Of a DNA stretch of 5,813 nucleotides, positions 1-5,813 are shown piece after piece. Made by a program: the position numbers and the translations under genes. Under the pieces are notes generated by a model. The model was not told the DNA's origin. It did not search any database and saw only the letters and a program-made list of their open reading frames with translations. The first letter of the stretch is position 1. Each line of letters begins with the position of its first letter. Location of the stretch: positions 1-5,813 of the forward strand of contig JASHYD010000004.1 of assembly GCA_030043175.1 (NCBI GenBank). The letters are read 5' to 3'. The DNA is from Xanthobacteraceae bacterium (GTDB taxonomy: Bacteria; Pseudomonadota; Alphaproteobacteria; Rhizobiales; Xanthobacteraceae).

Positions 1-71
1 TTTGGCGTGAACACGACATGGTACTTGCACTCCCATGTCGCGTGGTTCAGGTGATTATGACCTTGTGACAT
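1..71 (-). CDS. tnpA: IS200/IS605-family Y1 transposase, N-terminal fragment cut by window edge
   Basis: Reading the minus strand from an ATG at 71-69 gives 24 residues to the edge, beginning MSQGHNHLNHATW and continuing with ECKYHVVFTPK. The W-(E/D)-C-K-Y-H-V-V-(F/W)-x-P-K block is the recognisable N-terminus of IS200-type TnpA, the small single-tyrosine HUH transposase (usually about 130-155 residues) that moves single-stranded IS DNA. The HUH motif and catalytic tyrosine lie outside the window, so intactness cannot be judged. The start is well supported by an AAGGAG Shine-Dalgarno (minus strand 83-78) six bases before the ATG. That site is itself buried in an inverted repeat. The gene lies downstream of, and on the same strand as, the metal ATPase. 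The family call is firm despite the short length because the motif is distinctive; the exact IS name cannot be given. Confidence 0.82.
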   Translation of the reverse strand, partial: MSQGHNHLNHATWECKYHVVFTP

Positions 72-74
72 TGC

Positions 75-111
75 GATCTCCTTGAGGGCCTCGCGGTTCC
101 CCAAGGAGATC
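75..111 (-). promoter_or_regulatory. Hairpin sequestering the transposase ribosome binding site
   Basis: The arms 75-84 (gatctccttg) and 102-111 (caaggagatc) form a perfect 10-bp inverted repeat with a 17-base loop. Three further G-C pairs (86-88 with 99-101) are possible after a one-base bulge. On the minus-strand transcript the downstream arm contains the whole AAGGAG of tnpA, so a folded message would hide the ribosome binding site. IS200 is known to keep transposase expression very low with a 5'-UTR stem-loop that occludes the RBS; this structure is in the equivalent position. The pairing is read directly, and the regulatory role is inferred from the family. Confidence 0.7.
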
Positions 112-160
112 CTATGATTTCGTGATCCTACTCTCGCAGCTGTAGAACTGCCTCTATTCG

Positions 161-177
161 CTCCGGCAGAGCCGGAG
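161..177. repeat. Subterminal hairpin, probable TnpA recognition structure at IS left end
   Basis: ctccggc (161-167) and gccggag (171-177) form a perfect 7-bp GC-rich stem around a three-base loop (aga on the plus strand, tct on the minus strand). IS200/IS605 transposases bind imperfect subterminal hairpins of about this size as single-stranded DNA near each tip. The position, roughly 90 bp upstream of the tnpA start, fits a left-end hairpin. No T-run follows on either strand, so it is not an intrinsic terminator. Weaker outer pairing of ctctc (131-135) with gagag (187-191) could enclose it in a larger fold. Confidence 0.55.
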
Positions 178-229
178 GCTTAGCGGGAGAGTTAGCACGT
201 AGCAAGAGGAAATTGTCAGATCATGACTT

Positions 230-2518
230 TCAATCTGCCGTGACCGCGTCATAAATGTCTTCCTCTTGCGCAGTGTGCACGTCAACGATTGCCTCGATCG
301 CCTCGATCACACGTTGGGCGTCGCGCACCAGATAACGGTCAATCTTTTCCAATGGCAGATCTTCGACAATTCGCGCAAGCAAGCGGGCGAGGTGAAGGAT
401 CTCGCGATGTGCGCGGCTCATGGCCGAGAGGCCATAGCTGTCCGCGAGGAGCCCTGCGAGCTTGGGGTACACATTGCCCTCATCATCGCGCTCGTGCTCG
501 ACGATTTGGCTTTGAACGACGTTGTTCGCTTCCGCAATCAGCGCCGGCGTGTCATTAAGGGCTGCGTCGTTGAGCGCATCAGTTATGGCTCTCAATCGTT
601 CCAGGCTTCGGCGCAGCACCACGTGGTCGCGATGCAAGGCGGCTCCGCTGTTGGCCGGCATCATACCTCGAGCACGGCGGCGGGCTGGCTTCAAGGCGCG
701 TAGTGCGTTCGCGATGACTGCCACGTCAATCAGTTCTTGGAGAATCGCGGCGGGCACCGGCGCCAGCCACCCGACGGTTGCAGCCACCATGGCCAAGCCC
801 GATAGCCCCATGCCGGCGACAATGCTTTGAATTGCAATACTGCGTGCACGTTGTGCGATGACAACAGCTTCGCCGACGCGGTCGAGACGATCGGCGAGAA
901 TGATGACCTGCGCCGCCTCCGATGAGGCGCTGGCGCCAGCGGCCCCCATCGCGATGCCAACGTCGGCTGCCGCGAGCGCCGGGGCGTCATTGATTCCGTC
1001 ACCAACCATAATGCTCGGATTAATCTGCTGTTCGGTCCGCACCGCCTCGACTTTGTCCGCGGGAGCGCGGTCGGTGAGCACCGAGTCGAGATCGAGCGCC
1101 GTCCCGATGATCTCGGCCGTGGATTGGCGATCGCCTGTGAGCATGACGATGCGCGCAACGCCGGCCTCGCGCAGCATACGGATCGCGCGGGGCGTTTCGG
1201 AGCGCAGCTGATCTGCTAGCAACAGCGCACCGATCGGCCGTTCGTCGACGGCGATAAAAACGACGAGCGCCGCTCGCCATGCCGCCCGCCGCGCTGCCCG
1301 CAAAGCCCATGGCGGGGCATCGCGATGCGCCCATATCATGTCGCGCGTGCCTGCAGCGACGCGCTTGCCATCGACAATGCCCCTGAGGCCAGTCCCCATG
1401 GCCTCGCTGACCTCGCTTGGCATTTTCAACGGCAGGTTGAGGTCGATTGCGGCCCGGACGACAGCGCGCGCGAGAACATGGTGCGAGGCCTGTTCGAGCG
1501 AGGCGCCGAGCGCCAGCACGTCCTGCGGCCGCACCCCAGGTGCGACCTCGATGGAAAACAGCCGAGCGCCGCCCACGGTCAGCGTCCCCGTCTTGTCGAA
1601 CAGAACGGTACGCGCCCGTGCCATCGCCTCGAGTGGCCCGCCGCCTTTGACGAGGATTCCGCGGCGGGCTGCCTGGGCGACACCGCCGATGAAAGCAACC
1701 GGCGCCGCCAGAATGAGCGGGCATGGAGTTGCTGCGACAAGAACTGCAAGGCTGCGAATGAGGTCGCCTGAAATCAACCACGCGAGGCCGGCCATGACCA
1801 CGGTGACCGGCAGGAAGGCCAATGCGTAGCGATCGGTGAGCCGCACGAATGGCGCCTTGGCGGTTTGCGCCGCGGTGACGAGACGGACGATGCCGGCGTA
1901 AGTACTTTGTCCGGCCATCGACGAAGCCGTCATTTCGAAGGTGCTGCCGACGTTCAATGTGCCGCTGAAGATCGCGGAGCCTCGTGGCCGAGCGACCGGA
2001 ATTGGTTCGCCCGTGAGCGCTGACTCATCGATCGTGGCGTTGTTCACATCAACGATCCCATCGACAGGAATGACCTCCCCTGCTCGAACAAGGAGCTTGT
2101 CGCCAACTGTGACGCTCGCCACCGGCACATCTTCAAGCCTGCCATCGATATGACGGTGTGCCACGCGCGGCGCGCGATCGACAAGTGAGCGCAGACCGTG
2201 CTCGGCCCGAAAGACGGCAAAATCTTCGAGCACATTGCCGCCGGAATACATAAGGGCAACGACGGCACCAGCAAGTGACTCGCCGAGCAGAAGCGCGGTC
2301 GTCATCGACAGGAGAGCAACCGCATCAACGCCCACGCGTCCGTGGATAAAATCGCGAACAATCGAGACCGCAAGCCCAACTAGGACGGGGGTCGTCGCGA
2401 GCGTCCAGGCAAGATGGGCGAGGCGTATTTGGTCCGCGAGCTGCGCCAGGATACCGGCCGCGAGCCCGACCATTGCGACCGTCATCAGCGACCATCGCAG
2501 AAAGCGCTCGAGGAACAT
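230..2518 (-). CDS. P1B-5 heavy-metal (Fe2+/Ni2+-type) ATPase with C-terminal hemerythrin domain
   Basis: ATP-driven metal exporter of the inner membrane. Residues are numbered from the ATG at 2518 (762 aa). There is no N-terminal CxxC metal-binding domain. About eight membrane segments fall near 11-30, 37-56, 63-78, 80-98, 230-250, 253-275, 563-582 and 585-605. Actuator TGE is at 169-171; phosphorylation motif DKTGTLT has D308; hinge TGDR is at 461-464 and GDGINDAP at 506-513. The membrane motif TPCP (264-267) and QELID (594-598) match the P1B-5 signature (TPCP; QExxD), a subgroup whose studied member, rhizobial Nia, handles Ni and Fe. An Arg-rich linker leads to a hemerythrin-like domain (about 622-762) with ligand-type H632, H675-x3-D679, H704 and H748-x3-E752. 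The N-domain HP motif is H347-V348. The frame runs on to a TTG at 2578, but the ATG is preferred: it has AGGG 10 bases upstream and the TTG has no visible RBS. It lies downstream of usp, and an IS abuts its 3' end. Metal specificity is inferred. Confidence 0.93.
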   Translation of the reverse strand: MFLERFLRWSLMTVAMVGLAAGILAQLADQIRLAHLAWTLATTPVLVGLAVSIVRDFIHGRVGVDAVALLSMTTALLLGESLAGAVVALMYSGGNVLEDFAVFRAEHGLRSLVDRAPRVAHRHIDGRLEDVPVASVTVGDKLLVRAGEVIPVDGIVDVNNATIDESALTGEPIPVARPRGSAIFSGTLNVGSTFEMTASSMAGQSTYAGIVRLVTAAQTAKAPFVRLTDRYALAFLPVTVVMAGLAWLISGDLIRSLAVLVAATPCPLILAAPVAFIGGVAQAARRGILVKGGGPLEAMARARTVLFDKTGTLTVGGARLFSIEVAPGVRPQDVLALGASLEQASHHVLARAVVRAAIDLNLPLKMPSEVSEAMGTGLRGIVDGKRVAAGTRDMIWAHRDAPPWALRAARRAAWRAALVVFIAVDERPIGALLLADQLRSETPRAIRMLREAGVARIVMLTGDRQSTAEIIGTALDLDSVLTDRAPADKVEAVRTEQQINPSIMVGDGINDAPALAAADVGIAMGAAGASASSEAAQVIILADRLDRVGEAVVIAQRARSIAIQSIVAGMGLSGLAMVAATVGWLAPVPAAILQELIDVAVIANALRALKPARRRARGMMPANSGAALHRDHVVLRRSLERLRAITDALNDAALNDTPALIAEANNVVQSQIVEHERDDEGNVYPKLAGLLADSYGLSAMSRAHREILHLARLLARIVEDLPLEKIDRYLVRDAQRVIEAIEAIVDVHTAQEEDIYDAVTAD

Positions 2519-2722
2519 CAGCGCATTGCCCTGACATTGCAAATTCGGAGGTCGTAGCGTGTTTTCATGGCCAGGCAATGCCCGAGACGGGTTGCTTCAC
2601 TGCGGGTTCATCGATCCCATGCGAATGATCTGGCATCCTTTCGGGTGACTTGCCCGGGTCCTGGCAGGAGCCCCAGATGGCCACTTCTGCACGCTCCAGC
2701 CGGCAGGAAATGATTCGCGTTC
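2519..2722 (-). other. usp-ATPase spacer with one GC-rich hairpin
   Basis: This 204-bp gap lies between two same-strand genes. It contains a hairpin at 2656-2673: tcct/agga around ggc, extended by ggg/ccc after a single G bulge. No T-run follows on either strand, so a full intrinsic terminator is not supported and co-transcription remains possible, perhaps with attenuation or mRNA processing at this stem. No strong promoter or FixK-type box is visible here. The 60 bp nearest the ATPase could be coding if the TTG at 2578 is used instead of the ATG. Confidence 0.35.
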
Positions 2723-3556
2723 TCAATTTGACATGAAACAGCACACCGGGCTTGACGCGAGGAGTTCCCGCGTAACGCCGCCGAAAATCCATTCACCCAA
2801 CCGGCTGTGCCCGTAGGCGCCAGTCACGATCAGGTCGGCGCCTTCGACTCTCGCAAGGTCGATCAGATGGTCGGCGATGCCGTGCTTTGCCGCGCCGGCG
2901 GTGGCCGATCCAACCGATATCCGGTGCCGCGTGAGGTAATGCGCCACCTCCTCGACGTGCCGTCGGGCTAGGGCCTCCCTGCCGTCATCGCAAACCTCGA
3001 CGATGGCCACAGATTTAGCCTCGTGCAGCAGCGGAAGCGCGTCCTGGAGAGCGCGGCGCGCCTCCCGGCTGTCATTCCAACCGATAAGAATTCGCTCGGC
3101 CTTCAGTGTGTCGATGCCGGGCGGCACGAACAGCATGGGACGGCCCAGCATGAGCACCACGGATCCGGGATCCAAACATCGGCTAATATCCATTTGGTTT
3201 GGGGCGCGACCCACGATAACGAGGTCCGCGGCTCGCGCTTCCGCGACGACAAAGCGCTCCGGAAGCCCGATGGCGGATCGCCATTCAAGCCACTCGAACT
3301 TCGCTCCATTTTCGCCTGCAGTTGCTCGAAACGAAGCCCCGGTGCGCCGAAGGGCTGCGAGCATGTCCTGCCGTTCCTGTTCGACGAATTCCCTGGTGAC
3401 GAAATAAGCACTTTCCGCAGGGTACGGAGGCAGGATACATGCGGAAACGCCAATCAAGCTGGACGTGAAACGATCAGCAAGCTGCGCCGCGAGCCGAACT
3501 CGCGCATCGGATTTTCTTTCCACGTCTACATGCACCATCAACGTCGCGAAAGACAT
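2723..3556 (-). CDS. Universal stress protein, tandem UspA domains
   Basis: A 277-residue cytosolic protein with two UspA folds in tandem. Domain 1 (about 3-146) ends with the typical DLVIVGRAP strand and GRPMLFVPPG tail but lacks the nucleotide-binding glycine motif. Domain 2 (about 152-275) opens with ERILIGWNDSREARRAL and carries GAYG-x9-GG at 246-260, close to the ATP-binding G-x2-G-x9-G(S/T) motif but with Gly in the last position, followed by the usual VTRELL helix. Size and order match the roughly 270-280-residue double-Usp family common in alphaproteobacteria. The frame extends to an ATG at 3601, but the start at 3556 is preferred because AGGAG (minus strand 3568-3564) lies seven bases upstream. 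The gene reads away from the divergent control region holding the FixK/FNR-type box, 131 bp from its start, and towards the metal ATPase on the same strand. The Usp family is linked to survival under hypoxia, starvation and stress; the particular client or ligand is unknown. Confidence 0.9.
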   Translation of the reverse strand: MSFATLMVHVDVERKSDARVRLAAQLADRFTSSLIGVSACILPPYPAESAYFVTREFVEQERQDMLAALRRTGASFRATAGENGAKFEWLEWRSAIGLPERFVVAEARAADLVIVGRAPNQMDISRCLDPGSVVLMLGRPMLFVPPGIDTLKAERILIGWNDSREARRALQDALPLLHEAKSVAIVEVCDDGREALARRHVEEVAHYLTRHRISVGSATAGAAKHGIADHLIDLARVEGADLIVTGAYGHSRLGEWIFGGVTRELLASSPVCCFMSN

Positions 3557-3640
3557 GGCTACGCTCCTAACGTCGAAGAGTCGGGCTGACCAACTCGACA
3601 TGTCGGCCAGATTTGGTGAAGAATCGGCGCGGCGCTATGC

Positions 3641-3656
3641 GCTGAATCAATTCAGC
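3641..3656. repeat. Perfect 7-bp inverted repeat in usp leader
   Basis: gctgaat (3641-3647) and attcagc (3650-3656) are exact reverse complements separated by two bases. Placed over the predicted usp transcription start (about 3652), it could be a dimeric-regulator operator. With a two-base spacer it is better suited to protein binding than to an RNA stem. No regulator family is recognised from the sequence, and chance cannot be excluded. Confidence 0.35.
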
Positions 3657-3686
3657 TCGAAATACCCGGTCAAAAATTGCATATGA

Positions 3687-3700
3687 TTGATTTTGCTCAA
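3687..3700 (-). promoter_or_regulatory. FixK/FNR-type binding site upstream of usp
   Basis: The 14-mer TTGA-TTTTGC-TCAA matches the TTGA-N6-TCAA core of FNR/FixK/Anr operators exactly, and the fuller TTGAT-N4-ATCAA consensus with one mismatch. It lies in a locally AT-rich stretch of an otherwise GC-rich region. Reading towards usp, a class II arrangement (box centred at -41.5) would put the start of transcription near 3652 and the -10 hexamer at 3664-3659. The sequence there is TATTTC, with the first three bases matching TATAAT. The long leader (about 95 nt) is a minor oddity. Facing mgtA, the equivalent -10 position has no similarity, so the usp direction is favoured. Confidence 0.55.
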
Positions 3701-4056
3701 AGGTCCTGGTGCCGCAGTGGTGCAGTCGCTGGACAGCGGAGGCCCTATGGCTTCGATTGCGAAGCAGTGAAGATCTGAAAGGCAAATCAGCGTGCGTCAT
3801 GGGCAAGCCAGGCTCTATCTACCGACGGTGGTTTGGGGGCAAATGCAGTAAAAAATGTGCAGCGAAATATCCTTGGCTTCGCCACGGTGCATCCGATCGA
3901 ACCATCTACGGCAGCATCGAAAGAGTCGGAGACGAAGGACGAATGGCTCAAAAATGTCAAAGCTTATGGTGCGAGGCGGCTTGACGTCGCCGGCGAACAG
4001 GGGCGCAATGGGCCGTCATGCGACTGTAACGGCGCCATGTCATCTCACTGAAAGAC
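3701..4056. other. Intergenic region without a convincing gene, mgtA upstream side
   Basis: About 356 bp between the FixK-type box and mgtA. Short open frames exist on the plus strand (for example 3779-4051), but none has a credible start with a ribosome binding site or a recognisable family. The most regular of them ends five bases before mgtA. A perfect 10-bp palindrome, tcgccggcga, lies at 3987-3996. No RNA gene, Mg2+ riboswitch (M-box) or proline-rich leader peptide of the enterobacterial mgtL type was found. Confidence 0.4.
3981..4009 (+). promoter_or_regulatory. Weak candidate promoter for mgtA
   Basis: TTGACG at 3981-3986 matches the -35 consensus in five of six positions. Seventeen bases on, CGCAAT (4004-4009) shares only the final AAT with a -10 element. 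The palindrome tcgccggcga (3987-3996) fills the spacer, which is where a repressor could act. Distance to the mgtA ATG is reasonable (about 40 nt leader). It is given only as the best candidate in the region. Confidence 0.22.
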
Positions 4057-5813
4057 ATGATGCATTTGGGCAAGCTTATCAACGGTAGTGCGACCCGTGT
4101 TGGCGTTTCGCGTCTGCATCGAGAGCTCGCAATCTCTTCAGAATTGTTTGAGGCGAGCCAGTGCGATCCTGCTGGGGTGCTGGGCAGGCTTGGGTGTACT
4201 GATGCCGGTCTCGACGAAACCGAAGCCGCCAGGCGGCTCAAGCGCTTCGGGCTCAATCAGATTGCGCGGGAACGCCGAACGGGCGTGATATATGAACTCA
4301 TCAATCGTACCAAGAATCCGCTCAACGCACTGTTGCTGACGCTCGCGGTCATTTCGTATTTCCTTGGCGATGTGCGCGCCGCGATTGTGATCGCGACGAT
4401 GGTGCTCCTTTCCATCTTCACGGCTTTCATCCAGGAGCATCGATCGAACCAGGCTGCCGCCAAGCTGCGTGCCCTGGTCAAGACGACAGCGAGCGTAAAG
4501 CGCCAGGGGCAATCCGCGGCGTCTCGACCCTCCAAGGTCGAGGGCTTTTTCGAGGTCCCCATAGAGGAGGTCGTGCCGGGCGATCTCGTCGCGCTCTCCG
4601 CCGGCGACATGATTCCGGCGGACCTGCGCGTACTGTCGGCCAAGGACCTTTACGTCAACCAGTCGGCCCTTACGGGCGAGGCGATGCCGGTCGAGAAATC
4701 CGCCCGCGCCGCGACCGAGGTCGTGGGCGACCCGTTCGCTCTTCCAAACATCTGCTTCATGGGCGGCAATATCGTCAGCGGCTACGCGACCGGCGTCATC
4801 ATTAAAACCGGGGGCAGTTCATACTTTGGTCAGCTTGCGGATCGTATTGCAGGGCAGCGAATCCAGACCAGTTTCGAAAAAGGCATCGACCGGTTCACCT
4901 GGCTGATGATCCGTTTCATACTCGTCCTTGTACCATCAGTGTTTCTGATCAACGGAATCAGTAAAGGCGACTGGCTGGAGGCGCTGCTGTTCGCACTGGC
5001 GGTTGCGGTCGGGCTAACCCCAGAAATGCTGCCGATGATCGTGACGGCAAACCTAGCCAAGGGTGCGATCGCCATGTCGCGCAAGCGCGTGATCGTTAAA
5101 CGACTGCACGCGATCCAGAATTTCGGCGCCATGGATGTGCTGTGCACTGACAAGACCGGAACGCTGACCCAGGACCGGATCATCCTCAAGCGGCATCTCG
5201 ACATCCGCGGCGAAGATTGCGACCAGGTGCTGGAATACGCTTACCTGAACAGCCATTATCAATCGGGTTTAAAGAACCTCCTCGATGTCGCGGTTTTGCA
5301 GCACGTGGAGCTCGGAAGGAACCTGAATTGCGAGCACCAGTACCGCAAGCTCGACGAAATACCATTCGACTTCGTGCGCCGTCGCCTGACGGTCGTACTC
5401 GATCGGGATGACGGCAAACACGTCTTGATCTCTAAGGGCGCGATCGAGGAGGTGTTTGCGGTCTGCAGCAGGTACGAGATCAACGGCGAGGTCGGCCCTC
5501 TCGATCGCAGCCACCTCGAGAAAGCGAAGCAAGCGATCGCAGCGCTCAATGCAGACGGCTTTCGTCTCATCGCGGTCGCGTACAAGGAAATCGACGCCCA
5601 TGAGGACGTTTATACGGTCGCCGATGAGAATGATCTCACGTTGCTCGGATATATTGCATTCCTTGATCCTCCGAAGGAAAGCGCCGGCCCGGCCATCGCG
5701 ATGCTCGCACGCTCGGGCGTAAAGGTGAAGATCGTGACCGGTGATAATGACATCGTAACGCGCAAGATCTGCCACGAAGTCGGCCTGCGGGTCGATCGCA
5801 TCATTCTTGGAAC
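4057..5813 (+). CDS. mgtA: Magnesium-translocating P-type ATPase (MgtA/MgtB family), 3'-truncated by window
   Basis: The first 585 residues of a protein that is normally about 880-900; the frame is open at the right edge. P3B-type ATPases import Mg2+ across the inner membrane, using ATP. Visible in order: N-terminal regulatory domain (about 34-75), M1-M2 (88-127), actuator domain with LTGE (205-208), M3 (281-300), M4 with the family signature GLTPEMLPMIV (319-329), phosphorylation motif CTDKTGTLT (D365), the MgtA-typical NSHYQSGLKNLLD, nucleotide domain with IPFDFVRRR (435-443) and ISKGA (458-462), then DPPKES (537-542) and TGDN (561-564). These blocks match E. coli MgtA closely. The GDGIND motif and M5-M10 lie beyond the edge. 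The start is the first ATG after an in-frame stop at 4027; a second ATG follows at once (4060). The RBS is poor (GAAAG directly before), so either ATG could be used and translation may be weak or controlled. It is divergent from usp. Confidence 0.95.
   Translation, partial: MMHLGKLINGSATRVGVSRLHRELAISSELFEASQCDPAGVLGRLGCTDAGLDETEAARRLKRFGLNQIARERRTGVIYELINRTKNPLNALLLTLAVISYFLGDVRAAIVIATMVLLSIFTAFIQEHRSNQAAAKLRALVKTTASVKRQGQSAASRPSKVEGFFEVPIEEVVPGDLVALSAGDMIPADLRVLSAKDLYVNQSALTGEAMPVEKSARAATEVVGDPFALPNICFMGGNIVSGYATGVIIKTGGSSYFGQLADRIAGQRIQTSFEKGIDRFTWLMIRFILVLVPSVFLINGISKGDWLEALLFALAVAVGLTPEMLPMIVTANLAKGAIAMSRKRVIVKRLHAIQNFGAMDVLCTDKTGTLTQDRIILKRHLDIRGEDCDQVLEYAYLNSHYQSGLKNLLDVAVLQHVELGRNLNCEHQYRKLDEIPFDFVRRRLTVVLDRDDGKHVLISKGAIEEVFAVCSRYEINGEVGPLDRSHLEKAKQAIAALNADGFRLIAVAYKEIDAHEDVYTVADENDLTLLGYIAFLDPPKESAGPAIAMLARSGVKVKIVTGDNDIVTRKICHEVGLRVDRIILG

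Larger units (their letters stand above)
1..200 (-). mobile_element. IS200/IS605-like insertion sequence, left end (partial)
   Basis: The transposase start, its RBS-covering hairpin and a second strong hairpin at 161-177 are arranged as expected for the left end of an IS200-type element read on the minus strand: element tip, subterminal hairpin, 5' untranslated region, tnpA. These elements lack terminal inverted repeats and target duplications and are bounded by a short cleavage-site sequence, so the outer boundary cannot be fixed here. It must lie between the hairpin (ending 177) and the ATPase stop codon at 230, and 200 is only an estimate. The rest of the element is beyond the left edge. 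Confidence 0.55.

Noticed and set aside
161..177. Intrinsic terminator for the metal ATPase
   Set aside because: The stem is strong but no T-run follows on either strand, and its position fits an IS subterminal hairpin better.
1020..1781. 253-codon minus-strand frame inside the ATPase gene
   Set aside because: It is a shifted frame of the ATPase with very high Arg/Pro/Ala/Gly content and no recognisable family; the ATPase frame carries all the catalytic motifs.
266..1829. Several plus-strand open frames of 90-160 codons opposite the metal ATPase
   Set aside because: They are antisense shadows of a GC-rich gene; none shows a domain, a ribosome binding site or plausible composition.
2565..2796. 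Two minus-strand frames of 62-75 codons spanning the end of usp and the spacer
   Set aside because: They overlap the usp 3' end out of frame and show no family resemblance or RBS.
3023..3589. 188-codon plus-strand frame opposite usp
   Set aside because: Antisense to a well-supported Usp frame; no domain signature.
3557..3601. Upstream extension of usp to the ATG at 3601
   Set aside because: No Shine-Dalgarno precedes that ATG, the extra 15 residues are not Usp-like, and the ATG at 3556 has a well-spaced AGGAG.
3701..4056. Mg2+ riboswitch or mgtL-like leader peptide upstream of mgtA
   Set aside because: No M-box-like fold and no short proline-rich frame with an RBS could be found by eye.
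5259..5804. Minus-strand frames of 108-168 codons opposite mgtA
   Set aside because: The plus frame is unmistakably MgtA; these are shadows.

Overview
The window is GC-rich chromosomal or accessory DNA of a proteobacterium. The gene set (a hemerythrin-tailed P1B-5 metal ATPase, a two-domain universal stress protein, an MgtA-type magnesium ATPase and a TTGA-N6-TCAA FixK/FNR site) suggests an alphaproteobacterium of the Bradyrhizobium/Rhodopseudomonas/rhizobial kind. That assignment rests on gene content and is not proven.

Layout, left to right: (1) positions 1-~200, the left end of an IS200/IS605-family insertion sequence on the minus strand. It has the first 24 codons of its Y1 transposase, a hairpin covering the transposase Shine-Dalgarno sequence and a strong subterminal hairpin. 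(2) 230-2518 (possibly to 2578), minus strand, a P1B-5 heavy-metal ATPase with a C-terminal hemerythrin-like di-iron domain. (3) 2519-2722, an untranslated spacer with one hairpin. (4) 2723-3556, minus strand, a tandem-domain universal stress protein. (5) 3557-4056, a 500-bp divergent intergenic region with an AT-rich segment carrying a FixK/FNR-type box and a perfect inverted repeat, and no convincing gene. (6) 4057 to the right edge, plus strand, the first 585 codons of a magnesium-translocating P3B-type ATPase (MgtA family), cut by the window end.

How it fits together: usp and the P1B-5 ATPase are collinear and could be one transcript fired from the FixK/FNR-type promoter, under low oxygen. 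The ATPase would export Fe2+/Ni2+-type ions, with the cytosolic hemerythrin tail acting as an iron/oxygen-responsive regulator. MgtA is transcribed divergently from the same control region. The insertion sequence sits within about 40 bp of the ATPase stop codon, on the same strand, so it lies directly in the path of read-through transcription. The transposase hairpin architecture looks suited to silencing such read-through. No RNA genes, CRISPR arrays or origins were seen.
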